Source of the DNA: AC-32 sp963813435
Lineage (GTDB): Bacteria > Actinomycetota > Thermoleophilia > Gaiellales > Gaiellaceae
Length of the DNA: 64,000 nucleotides
Direction of reading: 5' to 3'
Assembly (NCBI GenBank): GCA_963813435.1
Contig: CAWEYY010000004.1
Coordinates: forward strand, 248,001-312,000
Made by a program: the position numbers and the translations under genes. Below the pieces are notes generated by a model. That model had not been told where the DNA came from. It saw only the letters and a program-made list of their open reading frames with translations, and ran no database searches. This document shows positions 18,482-26,952 of this stretch, one piece after another. The number at the start of each line of letters is the position of its first letter. Position 1 is the first letter of the stretch.

Positions 18482-20410
18482 ATGACCGCCGCCCTCGAGC
18501 GCCGCGCGGCGCTGTTCGCGCTTGCGGCTGGAGGGCTTCTTCTCGGGGCATCCGTGCTTTTCTCGGCAGGCTCGTCGAACGGGCGGCTGGTGTGGCTCGG
18601 GTTGGGCGCGCTGGCCCTCGCGGCGGCGCTCGCCACGTTCGCGCTACTCGGTCGGGACGAACCCGTGTTCGCGCGCGAGACGCTCTGGGCGCTCGCTCTC
18701 CTGACGGCGTTCGTCTGCTGGTGCGGGATCTCGCTCCTGTGGTCGATCCAGCCCGACCGCACGTGGGCGTACCTCAACCGCGGGCTCGTCTACCTCGCGT
18801 TCACGCTCGTCGGGCTCGGGATCGGCGTCTACGCGCCGCGAGCGATCGAGCGGTGGGCGTACGTGCTCGCCGGGCTCGTCGCGGTCGTGCTCGGCTGGGG
18901 GCTGCTCGGGAAGGCGGTGCCGTCGTGGGGCGGCTCGGGGCGGATCGCGCGGCTCAGCTCGCCGATCGGGTACTGGAACGCGCTCGCGCTCCTGCTGGAC
19001 TTCGGCCTGCCCCTGGCGCTCTGGCTCGCCGCGCGGCGCGAGCACCCTCGCTGGCTGCGCGTCGCCGGTGTGGTGTTCGTCTACGCGCTCGTGGTCGGGC
19101 TGCTGCTGACCTACTCGCGGGGAGGGGCCCTCGTGGCGCTGATCGCGGTCGGCGTGTGGCTCGTGATCGGCGGGCCTCGGGTCGAGGGGGCTGCAGTACT
19201 GCTGCTCGGCGGCGGGGCCGGCATCGCCGTTGCGGTGTGGGCGTTCTCGCGGCCCGGGCTCGCGGAGGACCTCCAGGCGCACTCGGTGCGTGTGCGGGAC
19301 GGGCGCTGGTTCGCGGTCGTGTTCCTGCTGGTCGGGATCGCGGTCGGCGCGCTTGCCTATCTCGGCTCGGTCGCCGAGGAGCGCTGGCCGCTGAGCGACC
19401 CGCACCGCCGCTCGGTCGGCCGCGTGGCGCTCGCCGTGCTGGCCGTCGGCGCGGCCATCTCGGTGACCGCGCTGGTCGTCGAGTCGAAGCCGCAGGGCTG
19501 GTTCCGCGAGTTCTCGCAGCCGCCGACGGTCTCGGAGACGGTCGGGCCGGGCCGGCTGACCACGATCAACTCGACGAGCCGCTGGCAGTGGTGGAAGGAG
19601 GCCTGGCAGGCGTTCGAGGACCAGCCGCTGCGCGGGACCGGGGCGGGATCGTTCGAGCTCACGCACCGGCTGCTGCGCACGAACGACGTGGTCGTCACCG
19701 AGCCGCACAACGTGCCGTTGCAGTTCATGACGGAGACGGGGATCGTCGGGTTCCTGCTCGCGCTCGGCTCGGTCGCGGCGGGGACGCTCGGCGTCGTGCG
19801 CGTGGTGCGCCGGTTACGCGGGCAGGAGCGGGCGGCAGCGGTCGCGCTCTCCGTGTCCGCGCTCGCCTACGTGCTGCACTCGCTCGTCGACTTCGACTGG
19901 GACTTCGTCGCGGTGAGCGCGCCGTTCCTCGTCACGGTCGGGGTGCTGCTCGGCGGGAAGACCGCGGCAGGAGAGCGGCGGACCGTCTACGCGCCGCTGC
20001 CGGCGATCGTTGCGAGCGCGGTCGCGTTCTCGCTCCTCTTGCCCTGGTTCGCCCAGCGCTCGACCGACTCGGCGGTCGCGGCCCTCGAGGCGGGGAGGCC
20101 CGCTCGCGCGGCGGCCGACGCGCACCACGCGCGCTCGCTGAACCCGCTCGCGCTCGAGCCGCTGTTCGTCGAGGCGGGCGCGGCCGAGCAGCTCGGGGAC
20201 TACGCAGCCGCGCGGGCGCTATACACGAAGGCGGTCGAGCTGCAGCCGCTCAACTGGCGCCCGTGGTACGAGCTCGGCAGCTTCGAGGTCAGCGTCGGCG
20301 ACGACCGCGGCGCGGTCGCTCCGCTCCGGCGCGCTGTCGAGCTCGACAGGCACGGCAACCTCGCGCCGCCGCTTCTGCAGCAGGTGGAGGCGCGGCTCGG
20401 CTCTCCCTAG
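18482..20410 (+). CDS. O-antigen ligase-like (Wzy_C) membrane protein with C-terminal TPR
   Basis: 642 residues. About eleven membrane segments cover residues 10-510, with the Wzy_C signature: LLLTYSRGGALVALIAVGVW, an extracytoplasmic loop containing NSTSRWQWWKEAWQAFEDQPLRGTGAGSFE (split here as RGTGAGSFE), and EPHNVPLQFMTETGIVGFLL. The last 130 residues are TPR-like (FVEAGAAEQLGDYAAARALY, PWYELGSFEVSVGDDRGAV). Family members polymerise or ligate cell-surface glycans. No glycan cluster surrounds it here, so the substrate is unknown. Start ATG 18482. Confidence 0.85.
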   Translation: MTAALERRAALFALAAGGLLLGASVLFSAGSSNGRLVWLGLGALALAAALATFALLGRDEPVFARETLWALALLTAFVCWCGISLLWSIQPDRTWAYLNRGLVYLAFTLVGLGIGVYAPRAIERWAYVLAGLVAVVLGWGLLGKAVPSWGGSGRIARLSSPIGYWNALALLLDFGLPLALWLAARREHPRWLRVAGVVFVYALVVGLLLTYSRGGALVALIAVGVWLVIGGPRVEGAAVLLLGGGAGIAVAVWAFSRPGLAEDLQAHSVRVRDGRWFAVVFLLVGIAVGALAYLGSVAEERWPLSDPHRRSVGRVALAVLAVGAAISVTALVVESKPQGWFREFSQPPTVSETVGPGRLTTINSTSRWQWWKEAWQAFEDQPLRGTGAGSFELTHRLLRTNDVVVTEPHNVPLQFMTETGIVGFLLALGSVAAGTLGVVRVVRRLRGQERAAAVALSVSALAYVLHSLVDFDWDFVAVSAPFLVTVGVLLGGKTAAGERRTVYAPLPAIVASAVAFSLLLPWFAQRSTDSAVAALEAGRPARAAADAHHARSLNPLALEPLFVEAGAAEQLGDYAAARALYTKAVELQPLNWRPWYELGSFEVSVGDDRGAVAPLRRAVELDRHGNLAPPLLQQVEARLGSP

Positions 20411-20435
20411 AGGCGCCTTTCGACCTCAGTGTGGG

Positions 20436-20507
20436 TCGACCGGTCAACGCCGACGAAGGCCCGAGCAAAGCTCGTCCCTCCTGAGATCGGCATCGCAAGC
20501 GATCCCT
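20436..20507 (+). repeat. Two-hairpin dispersed repeat, copy C
   Basis: Begins TCGACCGGTCA. Hairpin 1 GGCCCGAGC-AAA-GCTCGTCCC (7 of 9 paired), the linker CTCCTGAGATC, and hairpin 2 GGCATCGC-AA-GCGATCCC (7 of 8 paired). Lies just after the O-antigen ligase-like gene and reaches the stop codon of the convergent methyltransferase. Confidence 0.65.
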
Positions 20508-21231
20508 AGGTCGCTCTGGCCCGGAGCCAGATCTGCGTCCAGAACGGGCCGAGGACGCGGTAGACCCAGGGCTCGGCGAGATGGGCGGCCACGTCGCCCG
20601 GCGCGTTCGAGAAGAGGCGTTTGCGCGTGTTGTGAAAGCGGCGGATGTCCGTGAAGCCCTGCGCGCGGAGGAGCTTCTTGAGGCGGCGCGGCGAATAGCC
20701 GAGCTCGGTCGTCCCGTACTCCTCGGAGGCGTCGCTGCCCTGGAAACGGTGCTTCCAGTTCGGCTCGACGAGCAGGAGCCGCCCGCCCGGCTTGAGCGCT
20801 CGGTGCGCGCTCGCGAGCGCGAGGTCGGCGCGGGGCGTGTGGTGGAGCGCGTCGTAGATGAGGCACGCGTCGAACTGCCGGCCGAGGTCGAGCGACTCCA
20901 TGTCGCCTACCTCGAACTTCGCATCGACTCGTTCCTGCACGGCCAGCTCGCGCGCGATCTCGATCATCTCGGGCGAGACGTCGTAGCCGGCCGCATGTAC
21001 GCCGTGGCGGACGGCAAGCCGGGTCATCCAGCCCGACCCGCAGCCGAGCTCGCAGAGCGTCATGCCGGCGCGGAGGTCGAGCAGCTGGAGGATGTAGCCG
21101 AAGTCGATCAGGAGCCGCGCCGACTCGCGCGGGTCGTGGCCGAACGGCTTCGAACGAAGCCAGGCGCGGCCCTCGTCGCCGATCGCGTGCGGGTAGTCGA
21201 TCTCCGCTTGCTTCCTTCCGGTGTCAGACAC
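20506..21231 (-). CDS. Class I SAM-dependent methyltransferase
   Basis: 241 residues with a Rossmann-type methyltransferase core. Motif I is LCELGCGSGWMTRLAVRHG, motif II region FEVGDMESLDLG, the post-II segment FDACLIYDALHHT, and motif IV-like LKPGGRLLLVEPNW. The C-terminal third (GYSPRRLKKLLRAQGFTDI, then VYRVLGPFWTQIWLRARAT) is helical and probably forms the acceptor site. The HAIGDEGRAWLRSKPFGHDP opening suggests a glycan- or lipid-modifying class, but the substrate cannot be named. Confidence 0.85.
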   Translation of the reverse strand: MSDTGRKQAEIDYPHAIGDEGRAWLRSKPFGHDPRESARLLIDFGYILQLLDLRAGMTLCELGCGSGWMTRLAVRHGVHAAGYDVSPEMIEIARELAVQERVDAKFEVGDMESLDLGRQFDACLIYDALHHTPRADLALASAHRALKPGGRLLLVEPNWKHRFQGSDASEEYGTTELGYSPRRLKKLLRAQGFTDIRRFHNTRKRLFSNAPGDVAAHLAEPWVYRVLGPFWTQIWLRARAT

Positions 21232-21273
21232 GCACCCGGAAGTGTCACGGAAATGTCGCGGAAGGCGCGCTAG

Positions 21274-21864
21274 CTAGCCGCCGATGACGACCGCGAGCTG
21301 CGCGCCCGCGAAGCTCTTCGGGCGGAGGCCGTCGAGCGGCGAGATCAGCCGGATGCCGAGGTCACGCGAGAGCCGGTACGCCTCGGCGCGCCGGGCGCCG
21401 CGGTAGATCACGACGCTGCGCCCGTAGCCACCCCGCGGCGCGTTCCCGACGAAGCGGATCTTGTAGCCGCGCGCGCGTACGCGCGAGGCGGTGGCCGCGG
21501 CGGCGCCCGTGACACCGTTCCCGTTCAGCACGGTCACGGAGACGGCGCTGCGGGGCGGAAGCGGCCCAACGGGAGACTTCTTGGGCTTCGGCGTCGACTG
21601 CGCGGCGGTTGCGTGCTCGACGGCAGCGGCCTTGATGTGGTGCGCCACGGGCTTCGCCAGAAGCGCGGCTGCGACGATGACCAGGCCGAGCAGCTCGAGA
21701 GCTGCGATCCCGCCGGCGACGACGGCGATCGTGCGCCAGGGATGGTCAGGATGAAGTGCGTGCTCCACGGGCGGAGCGTCGGTTTCGCCGCCAGGCCCTC
21801 CGATCCTTCTTGCGCTTTCGAGCAAGCCGGGATGGTTCGACCGGTCATTTTCAGACGGACGCAT
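21274..21864 (-). CDS. Membrane-anchored LytR_C (LytR C-terminal) domain protein
   Basis: 196 residues from ATG 21864. A cytoplasmic N-terminus, one membrane helix (IAVVAGGIAALELLGLVIVA), a Lys/Pro linker, then a LytR_C domain (VSVTVLNGNGVTGAAAATAS, GYKIRFVGNAPRGGYGRS, AQLAVVIGG). This domain is the C-terminal half of some LytR-CpsA-Psr wall enzymes; alone its role is unknown. The first eleven codons fall inside dispersed repeat B and lack a ribosome site, so the true start may be GTG 21768 (EHALHPDHPW). Confidence 0.78.
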   Translation of the reverse strand: MRPSENDRSNHPGLLESARRIGGPGGETDAPPVEHALHPDHPWRTIAVVAGGIAALELLGLVIVAAALLAKPVAHHIKAAAVEHATAAQSTPKPKKSPVGPLPPRSAVSVTVLNGNGVTGAAAATASRVRARGYKIRFVGNAPRGGYGRSVVIYRGARRAEAYRLSRDLGIRLISPLDGLRPKSFAGAQLAVVIGG

Positions 21865-21908
21865 GGGCGGAGCCCACGCGTCCTAAGGTCGGCGTCGCAA
21901 GTGACGCC
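21836..21908 (+). repeat. Two-hairpin dispersed repeat, copy B
   Basis: TTCGACCGGTCATTTTCAG, hairpin 1 GGACGCATGGGC-GGA-GCCCACGCGTCC (11 of 12 paired), spacer, hairpin 2 GGCGTCGC-AA-GTGACGCC. Nearly identical to copy A at 59483, including the 5' lead. It lies between two minus-strand genes and overlaps the annotated start of the LytR_C gene. Confidence 0.75.
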
Positions 21909-21925
21909 TTCAGGGCGGCGCTCTG

Positions 21926-22820
21926 CTAGGCGAACGCTTCCCAGGTGAGGCGGAGCCCGTCCGCGAGCGAGATCTCCGGCCGCCAGCCGAGCTCCCGCTC
22001 CGCGCGCGAGGGGTCGAGGACGCTGCGCTGCAGCTCGCCGAGCCGCGGATCGGCGTACTCGGCCTCGGCCTCCGAGCCCGCCACACGGCGGCAGAGCTCG
22101 TAGAGGTCGTTGACGGAGGTCTCGATCCCCGTGCCGACGTTGAAGACGCCTCCGTCCTGGCCGACCGCCGCCAGGGTCGCCCGCGCGACGTCGCCCGCGT
22201 ACACGTAGTCGCGCGTGGCGCGGCCGTCGCCGAAGATCCGGGCGGTCTCTCCGGACGCGAGCCGCGAGAGGAAGATCGCGACGACGCCCGCCTCACCGTG
22301 CGGGTCCTGGCGCGGCCCGTAGACGTTGCCGTAGCGCAGCGCCACGTGCTTCGTCCCGTAGAGGCGGTTGTAGCCCGGCCAGGTACTCCTCGCCCGCGAG
22401 CTTCGAGATGCCGTACGGGGAGAGCGGCCGCCGCTCGGCCTCCTCGGGCGCAGGGCTCTCGCACTCGCCGTAGATCGCGCCGCCGGTCGACGAGAAGACG
22501 ACCTGCGTCCCGTTGTGCCTGGCGGCCTCGAGGACACGGATCGTCCCGAGCACGTTCACCTCTGCGTCGAAGTCCGGCCGGTCGACGGACACGCGCACGT
22601 CCGCCTGGGCCGCGAGGTGGAAGCAGGCCTCCACTCCCGCGAACCAGTCGTCGAGCGGCTCGCGGATGTCGGCGACCTCGAGCTGCGCGCCGTCCGGCAG
22701 GTTCTCGCGCTTGCCCGTCGAGAGGTTGTCGAGCACGAGCACGTCGTCGCCGCGGGCGAGCAGGGCCTCGGCCACGTGCGAGCCGATGAAGCCCGCGCCC
22801 CCTGTCACGATCGCCCGCAC
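21926..22820 (-). pseudogene. NAD-dependent sugar epimerase/dehydratase (one frameshift)
   Basis: Extended SDR of about 298 residues. N-terminus RAIVTGGAGFIGSHVAEALL binds NAD; then CFHLAAQADVRVSVDRPDFD, FSSTGGAIYGE, and the catalytic region SPYGISKLAGEEYL (Tyr and Lys). A single-base shift near 22385 moves the rest to another frame: PGYNRLYGTKHVALRYGNVY to DGLRLTWEAFA. The typical product is UDP-glucose 4-epimerase or a related nucleotide-sugar enzyme. GTG 22820 is divergent from tmk by 21 bp. Probably a functional gene with a sequence indel, since all motifs remain. Confidence 0.8.
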
Positions 22821-22841
22821 GCCTCATATCCTAGGGGCGGC

Positions 22842-23438
22842 GTGTTCATCACATTCGAAGGGCTCGACGGATCGGGGAAGTCCACGCAGGCGGGGCTGCT
22901 CGCCGAAGCGCTCGCGGCCGACGGCCGTGAGGTGGTCGCCACGCGCGAGCCCGGCGGGACCGAGCTCGGCGAGCAGATCCGCGAGCTGATCCTCCGCGGG
23001 CCGCACGTCGCACCCTGGGCCGAGGCCGCGCTGTTCGCCGCGGCCCGCGCGCAGCTCGTCGAGGAGGTGATCGCGCCCGCACTTTCGCGCGGAGCCGACG
23101 TCGTCTGCGACCGCTACCTCGACTCGTCGCTCGCCTACCAGGGAATCGCGCGCGGGCTCGGCCTCGACCGCGTGCTGAAGCTGAACCTCGAGGCGATCCG
23201 CGGCGTCCTGCCCGACCGCACGTACCTGCTCGCGATCGACCCCGAGACCTCGGCGGAGCGCCTTCGCGAGCCCAGCGACCGGATCGAGCGCGAGGATGCC
23301 GGCTTCCGGGCTCGCGTGGCCGAGGCCTACGCGGAGCTCGCCGCCGCGTTTCCGGGACGGATCACCTCGATCGACGCGACCCGCACGCCACAGGAGATCG
23401 CACGGGAGGTGCTCGACGAGCTTCGACAGCATTCCTGA
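22842..23438 (+). CDS. tmk: Thymidylate kinase (dTMP kinase)
   Basis: 198 residues starting at GTG 22842 with FITFEGLDGSGKSTQAGLLA (P-loop), then ATREPGGTELGEQIRELIL, the DRY segment VVCDRYLDSSLAYQGIARGL, and LLAIDPETSAERLREPSDRI (LID). It phosphorylates dTMP to dTDP in the cytoplasm. A TATCCT -10-like hexamer at 22827-22832 ends 9 bases before the GTG, compatible with a leaderless or near-leaderless message. Its 3' end overlaps the start region of holB. Confidence 0.95.
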   Translation: MFITFEGLDGSGKSTQAGLLAEALAADGREVVATREPGGTELGEQIRELILRGPHVAPWAEAALFAAARAQLVEEVIAPALSRGADVVCDRYLDSSLAYQGIARGLGLDRVLKLNLEAIRGVLPDRTYLLAIDPETSAERLREPSDRIEREDAGFRARVAEAYAELAAAFPGRITSIDATRTPQEIAREVLDELRQHS

Positions 23439-24498
23439 GCAGGGCGAGGCGAAGCTGCTGCTGGCCGCGGCGCTGCGCGACACGCCGGCCCACGCGTACC
23501 TCTTCCACGGGCCGGCCGGCGTGGGGAAGCGGCGCACGGCGCTCGCCTTCGCGGCCGAGCTGCTCGGCGGAGACCCGCGCGTCGAGCGGCGCACGCACCC
23601 CGACGTGTACGTGCTCGAGCCGCTCGGCGACCAGATCCGGATCGACGCCGTCCGCGAGATGCGCCGCGACCTGCACATGCGCCCGTTCGAGGCCGACCGG
23701 CGGATCTACCTCGTCTTCGGCGCGCACCTCCTGAACGACGAGGCGGCCGACGCGCTGCTCAAGGATCTCGAGGAGCCGCCCTCCTACGCGGTGATCGTGC
23801 TCGTCGCCGACGAGCTCGGGTCGCTCCCGGAGACGATCCGCTCGCGCTGCCAGCCGATCCCGTTCCGGCGGCTGTCCGAGCGGGCGGTGCGGGAGGACGT
23901 GCAGGCGCGCGCGCCGCAGCTCTCCGAGGAGGAGGCGACGTCGATCGCGCGCGTCGCCGGCGGGCGGCTCGACCGCGCCGAGCGTCTGCTCGACCCCGAG
24001 GCGGCCAAGCGTCGGGCGGAGCTGCTGGAGGTCGCGCGGTCGGTCTACGCCGACCCGGAGTTCGTGCCGGAGGCGGCGGCCGAGCGGCTGCTGGAGTCGG
24101 CGAGAGCCCGGGGAGCCGAGGCGAAGGAGCGCGAGGACGAGGCGCTCGAAGGGCTCGAGCTGACCGCGAAGGAGACCGAGCAGCGGCTGCGCCGGGCGGC
24201 CCGCGGCGCCGAGCGCGAGGAGCTGCTCGCGTCGTTGGAGGAGCTCGCCGCCTGGTACCGGGACCTCGTGGTGATGGCCGCGGGCGCCGAGGGAGCGCTC
24301 GTCCACGCCGACCGGGTCGAGGAGCTCCGCGAGGACGGAACGCTCGAGCGGCTCGAGGGCGCCGAGCGCGCCGCCGAGCTCGCCCGCGAGGCCTGGCGCT
24401 CGCTCGAGGAGTTCCAGCTCTCGGCGCGGCTCGCGCTCGAGGCGCTGTTCGTCGAGCTGCGCCGCGCCTTTGCGGGAGTGCTCGTCGGGAACCGCTAG
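23422..24498 (+). CDS. holB: DNA polymerase III delta-prime-like clamp-loader subunit
   Basis: About 358 residues of AAA+ clamp-loader type: FDSIPEQGEAKLLLAAALRD, HAYLFHGPAGVGKRRTALAF (P-loop), VYVLEPLGDQIRIDAVREM, HLLNDEAADALLKDLEEPPS, and SLPETIRSRCQPIPFRRLSE (sensor 1 and arginine finger region). It helps load the sliding clamp. It follows tmk, a standard pairing. The start is unresolved: homology begins at FDSIPEQ (23422) inside the end of tmk, but the preceding codon is AGC, not a start. The nearest in-frame ATG is at 23296, deep inside tmk. A base error near the junction or a rare start is possible. Confidence 0.88.
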   Translation, partial: FDSIPEQGEAKLLLAAALRDTPAHAYLFHGPAGVGKRRTALAFAAELLGGDPRVERRTHPDVYVLEPLGDQIRIDAVREMRRDLHMRPFEADRRIYLVFGAHLLNDEAADALLKDLEEPPSYAVIVLVADELGSLPETIRSRCQPIPFRRLSERAVREDVQARAPQLSEEEATSIARVAGGRLDRAERLLDPEAAKRRAELLEVARSVYADPEFVPEAAAERLLESARARGAEAKEREDEALEGLELTAKETEQRLRRAARGAEREELLASLEELAAWYRDLVVMAAGAEGALVHADRVEELREDGTLERLEGAERAAELAREAWRSLEEFQLSARLALEALFVELRRAFAGVLVGNR

Positions 24499-24522
24499 CC
24501 GCGCTGCGGTGTAGGACCGCAG

Positions 24523-25421
24523 ATGCCGAAGCTCGCGCTGATCGGCCTGGTCGCCGCCGTTGCCGGCTCTTCGCCCCAGGTCGTGGCCAGAATCCAGACC
24601 GGCGCCGCGCCCGGCGGTGCGGTCTCCGGGTTCGGCGCGATCTGGGTCACCAACGACGGCTCCGGGACGCTCGTGCGGGTCGACCCCCGCACGAACCGCG
24701 TCACCCGGCGGATCCGCCTGCGTCCGGGCGTCTTCTCCGTGACGCGCGGCTTCGGCGCCCTCTGGACGGTCAACTACCGGACCCAGATGCTGACGCGCGT
24801 CAACCCGGCCTCGCGCCGCAAGCGCAGCGTTCGCGTCGGCGGGGAGCCGGGCTCCGTCGTGGCGGCCTTCGGCCGGGTCTGGGTGACCGCGTGGGCGTCC
24901 GGGCGACTCGTCGTGGTCGATCCTCGCTCGATGCGAGTCCTGAAACGCATCCGGATCGGCCCAACGCCCGCCAGCCTGCGCGTGGCCAACGGCGCGATCT
25001 GGGTCGGTTTCGGCCGGAGCGCGACCTCGGTCGCCCGCGTCGATCCCGAGGACGGCCGCGATCGTGCGCGTCCCGGTCGGCGTTCAGGCGCCGCGGACGT
25101 TCGTCGCCGGCACTCGCGACCTCTGGATCCAGGCAGGCGACCACGCGCTCGTCCGGCTCGATCCGTCGAGCCGGGCCGTGACCGCGAAGCTCTCGTTCGG
25201 GCAGCACGCTCGCGGGGGGCGCGCTCGCTCCGGACGGCATGATCTGGATGCCGGACAAGGAGCAGAACGTCGTCTACCGCGTCGATCCGGTGAAGGCGGT
25301 CGTCGTGGACTCGTTCCCCGCGGGCGCCGGCGCGTTCCAGGCTCTCCGCGCCTACGGCTCGATGTGGGTAACGAGCTACGCGGGCAGCGACGTCTGGCGC
25401 TTCAGGGCAAACACGCCCTAG
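24523..25421 (+). pseudogene. Secreted beta-propeller (YVTN-like) protein, two frameshifts
   Basis: Signal-like N-terminus (PKLALIGLVAAVAGSSPQ), then repeated blades of about 43 residues, each with an I/V-W-V strand: GAIWVTNDGSGTLVRVDPRT, GRVWVTAWASGRLVVVDPRS, GAIWVGFGRSATSVARVDP, RDLWIQAGDHALVRLDPSS, SMWVTSYAGSDVWRF. Reading needs frame changes near 25060 and 25215. The blades resemble those in the receptor-like gene at 15.4-16.2 kb, but no SBP or cyclase domain is attached. ATG 24523 is chosen. Ligand unknown; it probably acts outside the membrane. Confidence 0.7.
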
Positions 25422-25475
25422 CGCGGGCGAGCCGTCGAATATCGTGCGCCCGACGCCTTCGAGCGAAAGGGAGCG

Positions 25476-26444
25476 ATGGGGCGTACAGAGCTCAGTACAA
25501 CCCAGCTCGGTGGGACCGGCCTCGAGATCACCCGCGTCGGCTTCGGTGCCTGGGCGCTCGGGGGCGCGGACTACGAGTGGGGGTGGGGCGCGCAGGACGA
25601 CGCGGACTCGATCGCGGCCATCCACCACGCGCTCGAGGTCGGCGTCAACTGGATCGACACGGCCGCTCACTACGGGTTCGGCCACTCGGAGGAGGTCGTC
25701 GGCCGGGCGCTCGCGGGGTTGGGCCGAGATGAGCGCCCGTATGTGTTCACCAAGGGCGGGCAGACCGAGGGGCCCGGGCGAACGACCATCTCGAGGCTCG
25801 AGCGCGACTCGCTCAGGCGCGAGCTCGAGGCGAGCATCTTGCGCCTTCGCGTGGACGCTGTCGACCTCTACCAGATCCACTGGCCGATTCCCGACGAGGA
25901 GATCGAGGAGGGCTGGTCGACCCTCGTAGAGCTCAAAGAGCAGGGGCTTGCCCGGCACATCGGCGTGTCGAACTTCGAGGTCGGGCAGCTGCGGCGAATC
26001 CAGTCGATCGCGCCGGTCGAGACTCTTCAACCGCCGTACTCGCTCCTCGATCGTGGAGCCGAGGAGGGGATCCTCCCGTTCGCCGAGCGGGAGAGGATCG
26101 GTGTGATCGTCTACTCCCCGATGGGGTCCGGGCTGCTCACGGGCGCGATGACGCGCGAGCGGATCCAGAGCCTGCCGGATGACGACTGGCGCAGGCGCAG
26201 CGAGCAGTTCCAGGAGCCACAGCTCTCGCGCAACCTGGAGCTGGTCGAGAGGCTGAAGGCCGTGGCCGAGCGGCACGGCGTCTCGCCCGGTGCGGTCGCG
26301 GTCGCCTGGGCGCTACGGAATCCCGCGGTCGACGCCGCCATCACCGGCTTCCGCCGCCCCGGCCAGGTCGATCCCATCGTCGTGGCGGCAAACCTGGAGC
26401 TCGGCGACGAGGACGCTGCCGAGCTCGAGGGCGCCGGCCTCTAG
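25476..26444 (+). CDS. Aldo/keto reductase
   Basis: 322 residues with the AKR tetrad: Asp and Tyr in NWIDTAAHYGFGHSEEVVGR, Lys in YVFTKGGQTEG, His in DLYQIHWPIPDEE. The NADPH-binding end is VSPGAVAVAWALRNPAVDAAITG followed by RRPGQVDP. It is a TIM-barrel oxidoreductase reducing aldehydes or ketones with NADPH; the YajO/PdxI-like layout (GVIVYSPMGSGLLTG) does not define the substrate. ATG 25476 has GGGAGCG just upstream. Monocistronic between a propeller gene and a convergent holin-like gene. Confidence 0.92.
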   Translation: MGRTELSTTQLGGTGLEITRVGFGAWALGGADYEWGWGAQDDADSIAAIHHALEVGVNWIDTAAHYGFGHSEEVVGRALAGLGRDERPYVFTKGGQTEGPGRTTISRLERDSLRRELEASILRLRVDAVDLYQIHWPIPDEEIEEGWSTLVELKEQGLARHIGVSNFEVGQLRRIQSIAPVETLQPPYSLLDRGAEEGILPFAERERIGVIVYSPMGSGLLTGAMTRERIQSLPDDDWRRRSEQFQEPQLSRNLELVERLKAVAERHGVSPGAVAVAWALRNPAVDAAITGFRRPGQVDPIVVAANLELGDEDAAELEGAGL

Positions 26445-26450
26445 GACGCC

Positions 26451-26846
26451 TCAGGCCGCCGGCGTCCTGGCCTGGGCGAACGCATCGATCAGCGCGTACG
26501 AAGACCAGTTCACGATCCACACGATGAACACGACGCCGACGTAGTCCCAGAACCCGTTGATCGAGAAGTTCGGCGCGATCCACTCGGCGAGGGCGACCAT
26601 CGCGATGTTGATCAGCAGGTAGAAGAGGCCGAGCGTGAAGACGATCAGCGGCAGCGTCAGGATCGCAAGGATCGGCTTGAGGATCGTGTTCGCGAAGGCC
26701 AGCACGGCAGCGCCGATCGCGTAGGCCCAGAAGCCTGTGATCGTCACTCCGCCGAAGAGCGCGCTGCAGATCCAGAGCGCCAGCGCGTTGACCGCGATCG
26801 AGACGACGATGCGCAAAAGCGGATACGGCCCGAGCACGAGAGACAC
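26451..26846 (-). CDS. Holin-4-like small membrane protein (phage holin family superfamily IV)
   Basis: 131 residues with four membrane helices: LLRIVVSIAVNALALWICS, a helix around YAIGAAVLAFANTILKPILA, LTLPLIVFTLGLFYLLIN and VGVVFIVWIVNWSSYALID. The NTILKPILAILTLPLIVFTLG core is the hallmark of the Phage_holin_4_2 family, which in most bacteria is a chromosomal membrane protein of unknown role, not a phage lysis gene. No phage genes are nearby. Its 3' end lies 6 bp from the convergent aldo/keto reductase. Confidence 0.82.
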   Translation of the reverse strand: MSLVLGPYPLLRIVVSIAVNALALWICSALFGGVTITGFWAYAIGAAVLAFANTILKPILAILTLPLIVFTLGLFYLLINIAMVALAEWIAPNFSINGFWDYVGVVFIVWIVNWSSYALIDAFAQARTPAA

Positions 26847-26879
26847 CCTAAATGACCGGCGCTAGACTGACTCGACCAG

Positions 26880-26952
26880 GCCGACGTAGCTCAGCTGGTA
26901 GAGCACTTCACTCGTAATGAAGGGGTCCCCGGTTCGAGTCCGGGCGTCGGCT
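26880..26952 (+). tRNA. tRNA-Thr (anticodon CGT)
   Basis: 73 bases forming a full cloverleaf: acceptor GCCGACG / CGTCGGC with discriminator T; D-arm with AGCTCAGCTGGTAGAGC; anticodon stem CTTCA / TGAAG with loop CTCGTAA, anticodon CGT reading ACG; T-arm with GGTTCGAGTCC. CCA is not encoded. Confidence 0.95.

Noticed and set aside
17335..20484. 1,049-codon plus-strand open frame
   Set aside because: Spans the ends of the receptor gene, a convergent gene and the O-antigen ligase-like gene in a third frame; composition is Arg/Ala shadow.
26451..26846. Phage holin as a sign of a prophage
   Set aside because: The holin-4-like family is usually chromosomal and no other phage gene is nearby.
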